A stretch of 64,000 nt of DNA from contig OX463852.1 in NCBI GenBank assembly GCA_949825065.1, positions 10,567,665 through 10,631,664 on the forward strand, written 5' to 3'. Numbering within the stretch: position 1 is the first letter of the stretch; each line of letters opens with the position of its first letter. The stretch is from Odontocerum albicorne (taxonomy: Eukaryota; Arthropoda; Insecta; Trichoptera; Odontoceridae). Below, piece after piece: positions 42,165-54,300 of this stretch. The position numbers and the translations under genes are program-made. The notes under the pieces were generated by a model. That model was not told where the DNA came from and did not search any database. It saw only the letters and a list, made by a program, of their open reading frames with translations.

Positions 42165-42518
42165 TCAGGGTATTCCACCTATGCATTTGTTGTCTCCAAA
42201 ACCTTCCTGGTACCAGCTACTTATAGAAAAATCCCAATAAGTGGTGTCGAGCATAAATCCAAAATCAATTATAATGAACAGGAACTGATTGACGACCCAA
42301 CTAGACAAGTGCCGGGATTTGATCTTCACAGAAAGGTGGGGTTGAACATGTGGTGTGAATACATAATGAATAAATGGGGATAAAGAAAAGAATATGACTG
42401 CAATTGTAGTGCACCACATTAGACAATACAAATTAGAGTTAATGAATGTTCGATCAAGTTTCGGATTTTCCTCAGACAATATCTGCATCGGACGCTTGAC
42501 TAGCCTGGATATTTTCAT
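42165..42518 (-). other. Unidentified 117-codon open frame
   Basis: A 117-codon open frame on minus, fairly long for such AT-rich DNA. It begins MKISRLVKRPMQILSEENP and has two hydrophobic stretches (CTTIAVIFFSLSPF, NQFLFIIIDFGFML). I recognise no family or splice context. It is more likely chance or an old repeat than a gene. Confidence 0.2.
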
Positions 42519-42674
42519 TTGAATGAGTAATTACTTCATTTACTACAATTTAATAATTCATATTTTAGTGTATATACATCTTAATTAAAGATAAAATTTA
42601 TGTCGAATATCCTAAAAAGAAATTTATGCATATAATCACAATCAAAATATTTTTAAATATGATAAAAAAAACAT

Positions 42675-42800
42675 GCTCAGTTGTGAGATTATTGTGCTGA
42701 CATTCTGACCCAAAGGTTGCTGGTTCGAATCCCGCTATGTGCTACTCACTCTCAGATAACACAAGTATTTCTTTTACTTATTTTTTAACCAACATTCGCA
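42675..42800 (+). mobile_element. tRNA-derived SINE fragment
   Basis: B box GGTTCGAATCC at 42,722-42,732 follows an A-box-like region. The body CTCAGATAACACAAGTATTT parallels the family-2 SINEs at 30,125 and 38,460. Confidence 0.6.
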
Positions 42801-43808
42801 ACGACTATCCTTATTAAAGCTTTGTGCTAGTCAACTTTTAAAAAATTTTATGTCACAAAATTTATTTCCATTTTTCTTATTAAATTTAAATTAAATCATA
42901 TTCATTTTATTATTAAAACCAACTTTTCTTTATTGCGACATATTCGAAATTTCATTATTAAACCAAAATAAAAGAGTATTTGCAACCTATGGGTAAATAG
43001 TTTTTAACACATAGCAAATGTGAAATGGTATGGAGCTTGTCTCAAATATCAAGCATATTGTTCTTTTAATATATTTTTTCCATTAAATAAATCATTTTCA
43101 ATGTTGTATGAAACCAAAATGTTTGTAAATGACTTATGGCAATAATACCTCTCAAGATGTTCACTCGGCAGAAAACAGCACAGTATTCGTTGTGAGGACG
43201 TTTTGTTTATAATATTTCCGATGAATTTGATATAAATTATTAATAAAAGCATATATTAGTCGATGAATCTATCCGTCATGAAAGACAGTGGTTTTTTTGT
43301 ACATCTTATTGCATTACACAATTTTTTCCTCAAAACAGTAATTTGATACGCAATTGTTTGGGATAATAAAGATTGCATTTGTGCATTGTGACATTAACAG
43401 TAATTTCAATGCACTGCTTTCAGTAAAAAACTAGTAAAAATGGACATAAAAAATGTAAAAAATATTACTGATAACACAAACTTGTATATACACAATCGTG
43501 CGTAGTTGTATGAACAAATACATCTGTCAAATTTTGTCAGTTGTTACATTACAAGCAAAAGCGTGTGCAAATGAGTGTTTTGACGGATATTTGAAATTTG
43601 ACTATTCATATTGATTTACCAAGTTATATTGGAAAACACATGAGAAAAATATTGTCGTGTTTCTAACTTTTGGCTTTTTTTAAAAAAAAAGAAAAATCTA
43701 TCAAGTGATTACTACTCAATAGTTAAACTTTGATTTGTCTGTGATCCTATTGCAGACTAAGCTTTGGAGTGTTTATGTATTGTGCCATATCTTGTACTAT
43801 CAGGTGAC
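42801..43808. other. AT-rich intergenic DNA
   Basis: Nothing recognised apart from short A and T runs. Confidence 0.45.
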
Positions 43809-43811
43809 TTA

Positions 43812-44469
43812 AGGCGCAATTCCACTGAGGCAACATTTAGGCAACATGTAGCATGCGGCATTGACGCATGCTACACGCAGTCTTTCAATCAAAGGAACAC
43901 GAAGCGACAAGAAGCATGCTACATGTTGATTGTTGTTGCCGGGACGCATGCGTAACCTTTCGACATGTTTCAGCGTTTCAAACCGATCATCAGCGGATCG
44001 GTGCGGCTTGTAGCGTGCGACATTGAGTGGAATATTGATAAAACTACCTTGTTTATTGAAGATTATCATAATTCACCAGAGTTATGGAATAATAAAATTA
44101 GTGATTATAAAGACAACAGGATAAAAAATGATAAACTGAAGCAGTTAGCGAGTAAATACGATTGCACTGTAATCGATGTGAAAAAAAAATCAAGAATTTG
44201 CGTTCAGCTTTTCATCATTCTGAGCTTCTTGACTATCAACATATAATTCTCTTCTCCAACACCGTGGCTTTCTTTTTTTCTACGATTCAAAACTATTACC
44301 AAATATGCAGCCGCCTCGATTGTAAATACATAATGACTCGGGGAGTCAAAATTCGCATGCGACATTGTTAAAATTTGTGACACATAATCGCACACCTAGG
44401 AACAGGCAACACTAGGAAACATGTTGCATGCCTCGTGTCGTTCAGTGTTGCCTTAGTCGAATTGCACCT
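43812..44469. mobile_element. 658-bp PIF/Harbinger MITE with TTA target duplication
   Basis: Ends AGGCGCAATTCCACTGAGG and the inverse of AGGTGCAATTCGACTAAGG are flanked by TTA at 43,809-43,811 and 44,470-44,472, the 3-bp TWA duplication of Harbinger elements. Subterminal GGCAACA and GCATGC words recur at both ends. The interior holds a MADF gene piece, the accessory gene partner of animal Harbinger elements. The transposase gene is absent. Confidence 0.85.
43965..44230 (+). pseudogene. MADF (Myb/SANT-like) domain fragment of a Harbinger element
   Basis: The frame encodes FIEDYHNSPELWNNKISDYK then NDKLKQLASKYDCTVIDVKK, matching the MADF pattern (acidic start, LW, DYK, K-L--LA, V-DVKKK--NLR). 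The run of nine A near 44,182 carries a frameshift, after which KKIKNLRSAFHH continues in the next frame. In active elements this protein is a DNA-binding partner that helps the transposase reach the nucleus and DNA. Here it is broken. Confidence 0.75.
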
Positions 44470-44472
44470 TTA

Positions 44473-45073
44473 GAGTTTGCTTTTGTGAAGGCTCAATTCA
44501 ACCATACTGTAGCCCTTTCAAATGTATTAATTAAAATTAAATGAATGAGTCAAGTATCATATAAGAAGAAAGAACAGTACCGAGATATATTTTATTACTA
44601 AAGCTATAATGAATGAAAATTAAATTATTCTCGAGTGAAAGAGATGCAAATAATATATTACTATCATTGGCATATTGTAATCACTTTCTGGACATAAATT
44701 GATGTTTTAAATCATTCTAGTTAAAAAATGTCATTACAATGTTCATAAAATGTAACGTATTTGTTATTATACATCAGATAAAGACAATCTGAACCAGTAT
44801 TAATCAGACTTTGTACAGTTCAAATGTCCAAAGGTTTTTAAATTTAGGCATCTTGCAGTAACCAAAATAGCATTCCACAATGTAGGAACTGTCAATATGT
44901 AGCTGATTTTTGTGTTACTTTTAATATTATACTTTGCACTTAGAAAAAACACAACTCAAAAGTTAAAGATGTGACTTTTGTTCTATGAGTGAAGTAGCCA
45001 GAGCTATATATTTGTCTTGGAAGCCATGCAAAAGTGGCAACAATTGTCCTTTGCACAGTTAGAAAAAAGTTAC
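44473..45073. other. Kinesin 3' flank / 3' UTR side
   Basis: AT-rich. The first AATAAA-type signal on the minus strand after the kinesin stop is near 44,592 (forward TTTTATT), so the 3' UTR may reach there. No other feature. Confidence 0.35.
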
Positions 45074-45337
45074 TCAAAATGTTGAAGAAGTGTTCGCTTG
45101 TGCGACTTGTGGAGTAGCCAAAGCTATATTCCTCCTAGCAGTAGCCGTGGAGCAGTGGCCCACCTTGGTGGCAAATCTCAATGTACTGAGGGACTCGTGC
45201 GAGCAGTCGTCGTAGGGGGCGGCTGCCGCCACCAACAGGGCCTTGGCTGCTCCTCCAAGCTGCGGTTCCAGCAACCGGGTTAATTTGCTATTTCGGAATG
45301 GTATGTGCTCTTGTTTTTGTTGAAGAGCCAAAATAAC
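45074..45337 (-). CDS. ncd: Kinesin-14 exon 7 (C-terminus)
   Basis: 87 codons and [22 protein letters not shown], then [15 protein letters not shown] and a short tail after ARRN (the neck-mimic region), ending NTSSTF. It ends about where kinesin-14 motors normally end, so the protein is complete. Confidence 0.93.
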   Translation of the reverse strand, partial: VILALQQKQEHIPFRNSKLTRLLEPQLGGAAKALLVAAAAPYDDCSHESLSTLRFATKVGHCSTATARRNIALATPQVAQANTSSTF

Positions 45338-48300
45338 CTGTTGAATAGAAAATTGTATATTTGAAATAAAACATAACACTCTTAGTTCACACGCATTCAT
45401 TAGTCTACCAGTTGCAAAGCTGATTACCTTCTATCTTAATTTATGGGCATGACACATATGTATAAGAAACGATAAAAGTTGGAGACACAAGGCGTTGGAC
45501 TGGAGACCCAGAAAAGGGCAAAGAAATCTTGGAAGACCAATATAGATAGACTGATAAAACTGTCTGCATTTCTGGTGCAGGTTGGAGAAGAATTGCGGCT
45601 GACTGAGAGAAATGGAATGATAATAAAGAGGTTTATGTCCACAGTAGATGCCATCGAACTAACAATGATGAAATGACCCAAGCCATAGACAATCCTTATT
45701 AGAGGTAAACAAGAGATGGAAAATCATTCTTTTCAACCGAATCGTACATGGTAAACTGTCGTCAGCCTCAAATGTGTCATTTGAGGATTGCACCATATGA
45801 GAGAAGTATGTTGATCATAAAACAATTACATGAAGTTTCTCTTGATCATAAATCCTGATAGATCAAAAATTCCATCCTCTGTACAATAAACAATAGACCT
45901 TACAGAATAAAGGCAAGATACAATGTACAACAAAATACAGAACGAATGGAAGGCCTCAAGAGGAACGCCAAGAAAGGTATGGTTGGATCAAGTGAATGAT
46001 ATTTTGAAAGGAAATGTAAAATATTCTAGAAAAATAGGTGTATAACAAGGAGTCATCGTTGCTGGGTCTAGTATTCGAGGAACTCCTCGCCATTCCAACA
46101 TCAATTAGTTGGAAAGCGAAGCTGTGCCGTAGAATTTTTGTTCCTTTCCTCTTTTTTCTATTGAAGTGAGCGAGCCGTTGCACACCAGCAAACTCACCGG
46201 CATATTTATGTAGTGGAGGCAAAAGACGTGTTACGATAAGAAGTCTGACACTATCCTTTATGCCTACCCCAACAGAGAAACGATGTAGTATATACAATAT
46301 GAATGTATGAACGTTTCATAATATTGTTTATCATCTCTTTTCTTGTTTTAAATTTTGTAGATTGTTCATATTTTATATAAAAAAAATTATATTGGGTGTA
46401 CAAATAAGTCACCGCCGTTTGACAAAAGTTGGCGCCACCAGTAAGTTATGGTTAAAATTGTCAGATGTAAAATGTCATTATCGTAAGGTTGGACATCTGT
46501 CAACAACATGACCTTGAAATATTAGTGAATTTTTATCAGTATAACATATTTTTTTGTGTTCGAAAATGTCAAGTTTTGAGCCGAATAAGCGTCATTTGCG
46601 GGAACTTTTGATTTACTTCTTCAATTTGAATAAATCTGCAGCTGAGGTGCATCGATTGCTTGTAGAAGCATATGGTGAGGCTGCCTTAAGTGAGAGAAGT
46701 TGTCGTGAGTGGTTTCAAAAGTTTAAGAACGGTGAATTTGACATCGAAGACAAAGAACGTAGCGGAAGGCCGAAAGTGTACGAAGACGCGGAATTGGAAG
46801 TATTATTGGATCAAGATTCATGCCAAACGCAAGAAGAACTTGCACTTACATTAGGAGTGACTCAACAAGCAATTTCACATGGGTTGAAATCATTGGGAAT
46901 GATTCAAAAACAAAGAAATTGGGATTCATATGAACTGACACGGAGAAACTTTGAATGCCAATTTTCCACATGTGAAATGCTGCTTGCCAGGCATAAACGA
47001 AAGGGTTTTCTGCACCATATAGTCACTGGTGATGAAAAATGCATCCATTATGATAATCCAAAAAGGAAGAAATCATGGGGATCCCCTGGTCATGCTTCAA
47101 CATCTACGGCTAAGCCAAATATTCATGGAAAAAAACTCTTGTTGTGTATTTGGTGGGATCAGCTTGGTGTCGTGTATTATGAGTTGCTCAAACCGAATGA
47201 AACCATTGCTGGGGCTGTCTACCGAACATAATTGATGAGATTGAGTCGAGCACTCGAGGAAAAGCGCGCCCACTACTACGCCAGACACGACAAAATTATT
47301 CTCCTGCATGATAATGCTAGTCCACATGTTGCGGCACCGGTCAAAACCTATTTGGAAACACTCAAGTAAGAAGTTTTACCCCACCCGCTGTATTCACCAG
47401 ACATTGCTCCTTCTGATTACCACTTGTTTTGATCGATGACGCATGGCCTGTCTGAGCAGCACTTCACATCATATGAAGATACCAAAAATTGAGTCGATTC
47501 GTGGATAGCCTCAAAAGATGATGATGATGACTGACGCGGTATTCGTATGCTGACAGAAAGATGGGGAAAAGTAGTGGCAAGCGATGGGTACTACTTCGAA
47601 TAAAACATGAGGTTCCGTTCTTTCACAATAAATGCCCATTTTTTTATAAAAAACGGCGGAAACTTATTTGTACACCTAATAATTAAATCATGTTTAATTT
47701 TAAAATTTTAATTTCCTCTCTTTTATATTAAAAAAAAGAATGAGCATAAGAGGTACTTGTTGAAAGATGCAACTATGTAACTAATATAGTAACCAAAATA
47801 TAGTATATAGTAATCAAAATATAGTATAATATATAGTAACCAAAATATAGTATATAGTAACCGAAATTACATTTAGTGTAATTTTGGTTACCTCTGTAAA
47901 AGATGAATTTTTACATTGTTTATAATATACCTGTCCTAATTCTGATAAACTCCTGTTGATGTTCTTGGTCTCGTTGATTCTTTGCGTGAGCTTGGCACTT
48001 TCGCTGCCAGCCAGATCCACAAGGCAGAGGCGAGCGCACAGTGACAAAGATTTAGCCGCATGCGTGCCCACCAAGCGGATGCGCGCCACAGAGTGCGAGC
48101 GGGACGAGCGCTCATTGCCTGCTGTCGCAGCCGTCTGACGGTGCATCTGTGCCCGGGCTGCTAACCTCAACAGGTCTTCAGCAGAGTGCACTTCCTGGGA
48201 AAAAAAATTGCATATTGTGTTATGTAGAAAGCTTTTTCAAATTGGCTACTGTTTAAAATTACAACTACAACAAAATCCCGTTAATCCGGGACCGCACTCT

Positions 48301-51300
48301 CCTGTTCTATAAGATCAATACCACATAGACTTGATGTATCAATTTCTATACCATGAGATATATTTGGATCGAAAATACAATCATCGACATCAGAATCCGA
48401 TTGAGGATCAATCTCAAAAAGATTTATTTGCAGCAGAAACCGAGGAACAGCCTAAACCTCTAAAACAAGGTGAACTAAACAATTTGGTTGGAGACTTGTA
48501 ATTGTCTCAAGAACAAACAGAAATTATGGAATCTAGATTTAAAGAAAAATAATATTAGTAACAAATACCACTTTTTATCGGTATAGAAAAAGAGATAATT
48601 TTCCGAGTTTTTTTTGTCAAAGATGATTCAATACCCAATATAGATATTATACTTTCTATATCATAGATGTAGAAAGTGTAATATCTATATTGGGTATTGA
48701 ATAGACGTTTAATAAGTGGATATTGTTTATTGATTCATCCAAAAGAAGTCATGAAGGTGTTCTTTAACATAATTAAAATATATATATGCATCTATTTCTA
48801 TATGTTGCACATTCTGTTGACATCAAAGAAGCAAATACTGAATCGGAAATTATTTTGAATAAAATAAAAGACGAGAATCAAAAGTGGTTACTATGTGGTG
48901 ATCTAAAAGTAACAGGTATTTTGCTTGGATTACAGACAGGCTACACAAAGTTTTCTTGTTTCCTTTGCAAATGGGATAGTCAAGGTCATTCTGAACATTG
49001 GAGTATTTTGACTGGCCATGCAGAGACAAAAATATTCCAAGATGAAAAAAACTTTAAGTACAGTAATATACTTTTACCAAAAAATATATGAATACAATCA
49101 CTTCTGTAAGGTAAAAACTGATGTTTGTATTGCCAACAAGAGGGATGACGAACCGCAATGTCCATGCCTACTTCAGTGGTTCTAAACCTAAAGACTTGAT
49201 GAATAGAGCCTAATACAATGTTGTCTCCTGGTCACAGTCCGAATCACCAGTTCGGATATGTTGAAGAGTACCATACAAATAGAAAAAAATCAGTTTAAAT
49301 ACAATTTCTTGTTATATACACAAACATATTTTTACCTCATTTTTCAGGATATTTATAACTTCAATATATATTCTTTGTAAAAAAAAAAATATTTTAGGCT
49401 AAATATCAACTAACAATATATCATGAACTGCAGGATGGAAATATGTTTACCTGTTCAGTCAAGTTGGTGACGTAAACATCAGTACCCTTGGCGTCAGCCA
49501 TACGTATATCCAGTTCCCGAGGGTCACGGGCAGGCTGCAGCAGGTCATATAGCTGCTCATTGTAGATCTCCAAGAAAGAAGCGTGCACCGAGTACTGCCA
49601 ACTGTAAATATTATTCCAAATCAATATTTTTGAATATTGATATAAAACTTTCCAGTAGGGGTCACAGAGCAAGGAAATGATTGGCCTCTACCTTTTCAAG
49701 GAGTATTTTTCGGTAGTCTATAAGAGGTAGATATTAAATGTAAGAAACACTAAGATCAACCATCCTTGGAGTTTTCCCTAGGCTTTAGGGTTACTGAGTT
49801 TAACCCTCAATGTCTTTGTAAACATACATAAGATTTAAAAAGAAACGATACCTTGGACATTCTGTCACGATTTCAAGTACTACAAGGACTTTGGCAAAGC
49901 GTTTTTTAGAATCAGCACTTACAATATAAGATAAAGAAATTTCGCAGAATTTGAGAAATAATCTATGTATTCTTCGTAGCTCAATGTCACTAAATAGTGC
50001 TGAAGTCATCACGATAGAATCAAATGCTGAATTGTTAACGATCAGAGATAAAAGTGTGCATATGGAGATGATAGTGCTTTATTAAAAAATTCAGGTTATA
50101 CGAGTATATGCACTGAATTTGAAAAATATGATCAACATGTGGACAGTAACAAATCAGTGCAAAGAAATCTAACTGAATAGTTCCATGGCTTCTGGCGGAC
50201 TGGAAAATTTTAAATGATAAAAGCAAGATTAGAACTCGGCAAATTGCAATCAATTGATTTTTGACTACTCAGTTTTGTGACCTTAATTTTTAAATTCAAT
50301 GTTAAAAAACATAACTAAAGAACGTGAAAATCTTGTAAAATATATTTAGCATCTGTGCTTAATGAATATTGGGGCTCACCCAGATCTAGAGAGTTGCTTG
50401 ATGGACTCGAAGAGCATGGTGCAGCTGCGAGGAATCACTCCCGGCATCTGGTTTGTTCCTTCCATTGTGTAAGTTTTTCCTGATAATAATAATCAATTTT
50501 CAACTTATTACTCAAAGGATTAGATAATTTTAACTTGGTAAAAATCAGTTAAAATAAACTTATAATTTTCTGCAGCACATGTTAGTCAAATCAATAAGTT
50601 TGATGTTGACCAACCTCGGATAGGAGATGGCACCTCAACAAGTTAAATATAAATTCAAAAGGAAATAATGTCTTAAAATAAAATCAGTTGAATCAGGCAG
50701 GAATTGACTTTAGGACCCAGGTAACTTAACAAATGTGATTACTATTAGACCACTAGCACTGACCCTAGAGAATTAAAAAAATAAAATTGTCCCCTAATTG
50801 GTTTATTTCCAACGACCAACGTTGGGCGCCAATTGATACCGGGGTCATATTTAGCTTAGTTTACTCTATGTTTTGACTCTTTTAACAGAAGTATCAAAAT
50901 TTTGCGTAATCTTTATTCTTAACGGATAGTTTATAAAAGAATAAACAAGTTCCATGGGTCTTAGATAGGGTCATCCATTTACAGATGCTAAGTCAATGCG
51001 GAAGGTCAGAAACTATTATCCTCTCAAAGCTTGCACCACATGTGCTAACAGCAGGCGAACAAATCCATAGGATAGGGTAAGCGGCATAGTGGACTGGAGA
51101 ATTTCATGCATTCTCCAGTCGTTATTACTCTTGGCATCATGGTGGCGAGGTTTGCTATCCAGCATGCCAGAGAAATCACGAGGAATATCAATATTGTTCG
51201 TCCCTCGAGCAGGTCCACAGCAGAATGAGAACGAGAGCTTGTCGTTTTCAAACACAGCCTCATCGTTTGTTTGAGAGCCATTAAACAGTGACTTGTTCAA

Positions 51301-54300
51301 AACCATGCAAAATCTCTGTGCAAATCCATTAAGAACAAGAGAAATCCTTCTAGAAAGGCCCATATGCGGTCTTGATCCAAAAGTCATCATATATTTTCTG
51401 TCGATGGTTCTTTTCATAATAGTTATTCTTGGGTTAAGGGATAAATAAAAATGATAAAACAGAAAATGATAAATAAAAGCAGAAAAAATAATTAAATCAC
51501 TTATGTTACTACATCTATGAAAATTAAATTACCTGATCCAGTTTGTCCATAGGCAAAAATGCACACATTATATCCATCCAAGGCGCTTTGCACTAAACAA
51601 GATACCTCATCCCATACATCTTCCTGACTGCTTGTTGGACCAAACACACGATCAAACTGCAATAAAAAAATATTTATTTTCTTTAAATAATGGATGGAAA
51701 AGATCTCTAAAATGTCTTTATGAAATCAAATCATTGAAACCAAACTAATGCATATACTAAAATTATAAGATATATTGCCTTCAAAAGGAGTATGGGCAAA
51801 ATATATCATAGGGAAGTACCGGTTATGGAATTCTGTCCAAAATCCCTTGAATCATAGTTTTACTGTGCTTAGTGCAGAAAGTGTTTTATGGATCATTTAA
51901 ATGTAGTTTACCATACTTAGGAACCCTGTTTTGTTCTCCAGTCGTGTCCCAAAGTAGTGTTACTCAAACTGCTCAAAGTTCCTAGACCAGTGATGTGTTT
52001 AACAGTTTGTTACTGGGTCACGTCAAGAAAAATTACAAAACAAATAACAAGAATAATTCTCATTACTTGTCTGCATTTGTAGTTGTATTTTTCTTACTAA
52101 TTCAGGCTAAAATTTAAAAAGTCTGAGAAGCACTGACCTTGCTAAGTATTTCAAACTAATGTGGCCCTCCACTCAATAAGTTGGAAGACCTCTGCACTAT
52201 AGCACATTCTACTTGAAACGCACAATGCCAGATTTATAATTTTTCACAAATATATGTCGAATTATACCTTAAAATCGTGCTTGGAGAGTCTCTTCAGAGC
52301 GCCGGGTTCCACTCGTTCCAGTTCGATGGTGCAAGCATCGGGGAAAGTCATGGCAGCCACAGCACGCCCTGCAGCCAGTGCCGGGCGCACACGACAGATG
52401 ACACGAATATTGCCCTTCATGTCCTGCAGTTTATTGTGCAACGTACGTCTCTCCCAGTGTAGGCGCTGCGTTGACTCTTGCAGCTCATTTATGTCATCTG
52501 CCTGTTTTGCTATTAGCTAAAATATAAATAATGTTCATAAAAATCATTACATTGCACTTACTGAAATTAACTTTTCTGCAACAGTTAAGTGTTATAGGAT
52601 CTTGAGCATTCTGACTGCCCAGAACTTTGTCAGCAATTTTATTTAAATCAAAGCACATATTAAATAGAGATACCATGTAAAACTCTCTTAAAATAAATTC
52701 CATAACAATCCAAGGAAAAGAACAGAATCTTGAAACAAAGTCTAGTGACTGCTGTTACGTTGACCCAGTTCAAAATTTTGACAATTCATAGACACAAAAT
52801 CAAAAGTACTGTAATTGTTGTGTTTTATTTTCTTTTTGGTGTTACATTTTATAAATAACAACTTGATTAAGATATAATTAGCATTCATCAGAGTTGTTAA
52901 AGCTACATTGAAGAAGTAGCATAGCTACTTTTTGAAAGTAGGTTTAAAAATTAATAAATTGAAAGTAGCCTGCTACTCTTCTAAGTAACAGGCAGTAATA
53001 GTGCTACTTAACAGTTATTCTTAGGATGAGGTGCACTACTTCTACTAAGTTATTTAACAAAGTTGGCTTTCATACTGCTTCTATATACGAGTACTAGTAA
53101 TAAAATTAGAAGTTCAATAGAACAATCTCTAAAATATCTTCTAATTTTCCGTATAATTATGTTTATTAACACTTGCCGTACGGTGATGGATAGCGAGTGA
53201 TCGTGACTTATATTTTATTTAATTTCTCGAAATATACTGCTTGCAGGGTCTTCATACTTTATGTATTCCTCATCGAAACCTCTATGATTTGAATGATGTC
53301 ATTAGGAAACAAAACATTCATAGTTAATTCAACAGAAATTAATGATTTTAAATCGCGAATTGACGAAATGTCAAACACTCATTCTTTTTTGACAGTTCGT
53401 ATAGCGCCCGTTCCAGGGGTCGTCACCAGTTTTATAATCCTGATTGTTATTTTTTATTTTTATCTGGTATGTTTTTTCTATTATCATTTTTTATCTGGTA
53501 TGTTATATTGTACCATTACTCTTTTTATAATAAATGTACATTTTATTTATTATTTCATTTTCAAAAATATAATAATTGAGATGGCGGGAAATATCGACGG
53601 CGATGATAGCGATTTGGAATTTAAGGCGACAGGCAATATATCAGAATCAGAAGATTTTGTCGAGGTACAGGATGAAGTATATTCTGATTTGGAGACGAGT
53701 GAAGAAGACGAAGAAATATTATTTACATCAAAACATGGATTCGAATGGAGTTCATTACGAGTACCACCTCAATCTTCGAGGCATCGGTCGGGTATCAAAT
53801 ATTCTCATCGAAGATTCTGGACTGAGAAATTCAAGTATAAATGTACATTCCATAAAAGATATGTGTTGTCTGTTTGTAAATGAAGAGGTGGTAAAAGTGA
53901 TGTTTAAGAAACAAATAGTCATTTAAATCGAATTCATTCAGAAAAGAACCAACCAATATCAAAAGACGAGTTATATGAATTCATTGGAATATTGCTCGCA
54001 CCTGGCAGAAATCGAACACGAAAGCTATCTTTGAGTGAATTGTGGATAAGTGAAAGTCCCTTTTGCCAGTCATTTTTCACAACAGCTCTGTCTCGAGATA
54101 GATTCATCTATATTTACAGTCATATTCGTTTTGATGATAAAGAAACCCGAGAAGAGAGATATCAGGGTTTTTTCAGATAAATTAGAACCAATTAAGTGGA
54201 TTTCAAAAATGTTTATGGATATGTGCAAAAGCAATTATTCTCCATCTTCGAATATAACTGTAGATGAACGTTTGCCAAACTTTAGAGAGAATTGTTCATT

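Noticed and set aside
43049..43252. Short minus-strand frame in AT-rich DNA
   Set aside because: Low-complexity content, no motif or splice context.
45098..45283. Plus-strand frame opposite the last kinesin exon, and similar frames opposite exons 2 and 6
   Set aside because: They are shadows of the GC-rich kinesin exons on the other strand.
51045..51281. [11 protein letters not shown] in an intronic frame, resembling kinesin switch I
   Set aside because: True switch I is in exon 6 and the surrounding sequence here has no kinesin match, so it is a coincidence.
53293..53580. N-terminal extension of the piggyBac frame
   Set aside because: It is mostly hydrophobic low-complexity translation of T-rich DNA. 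The transposase-like acidic start begins at 53,581.
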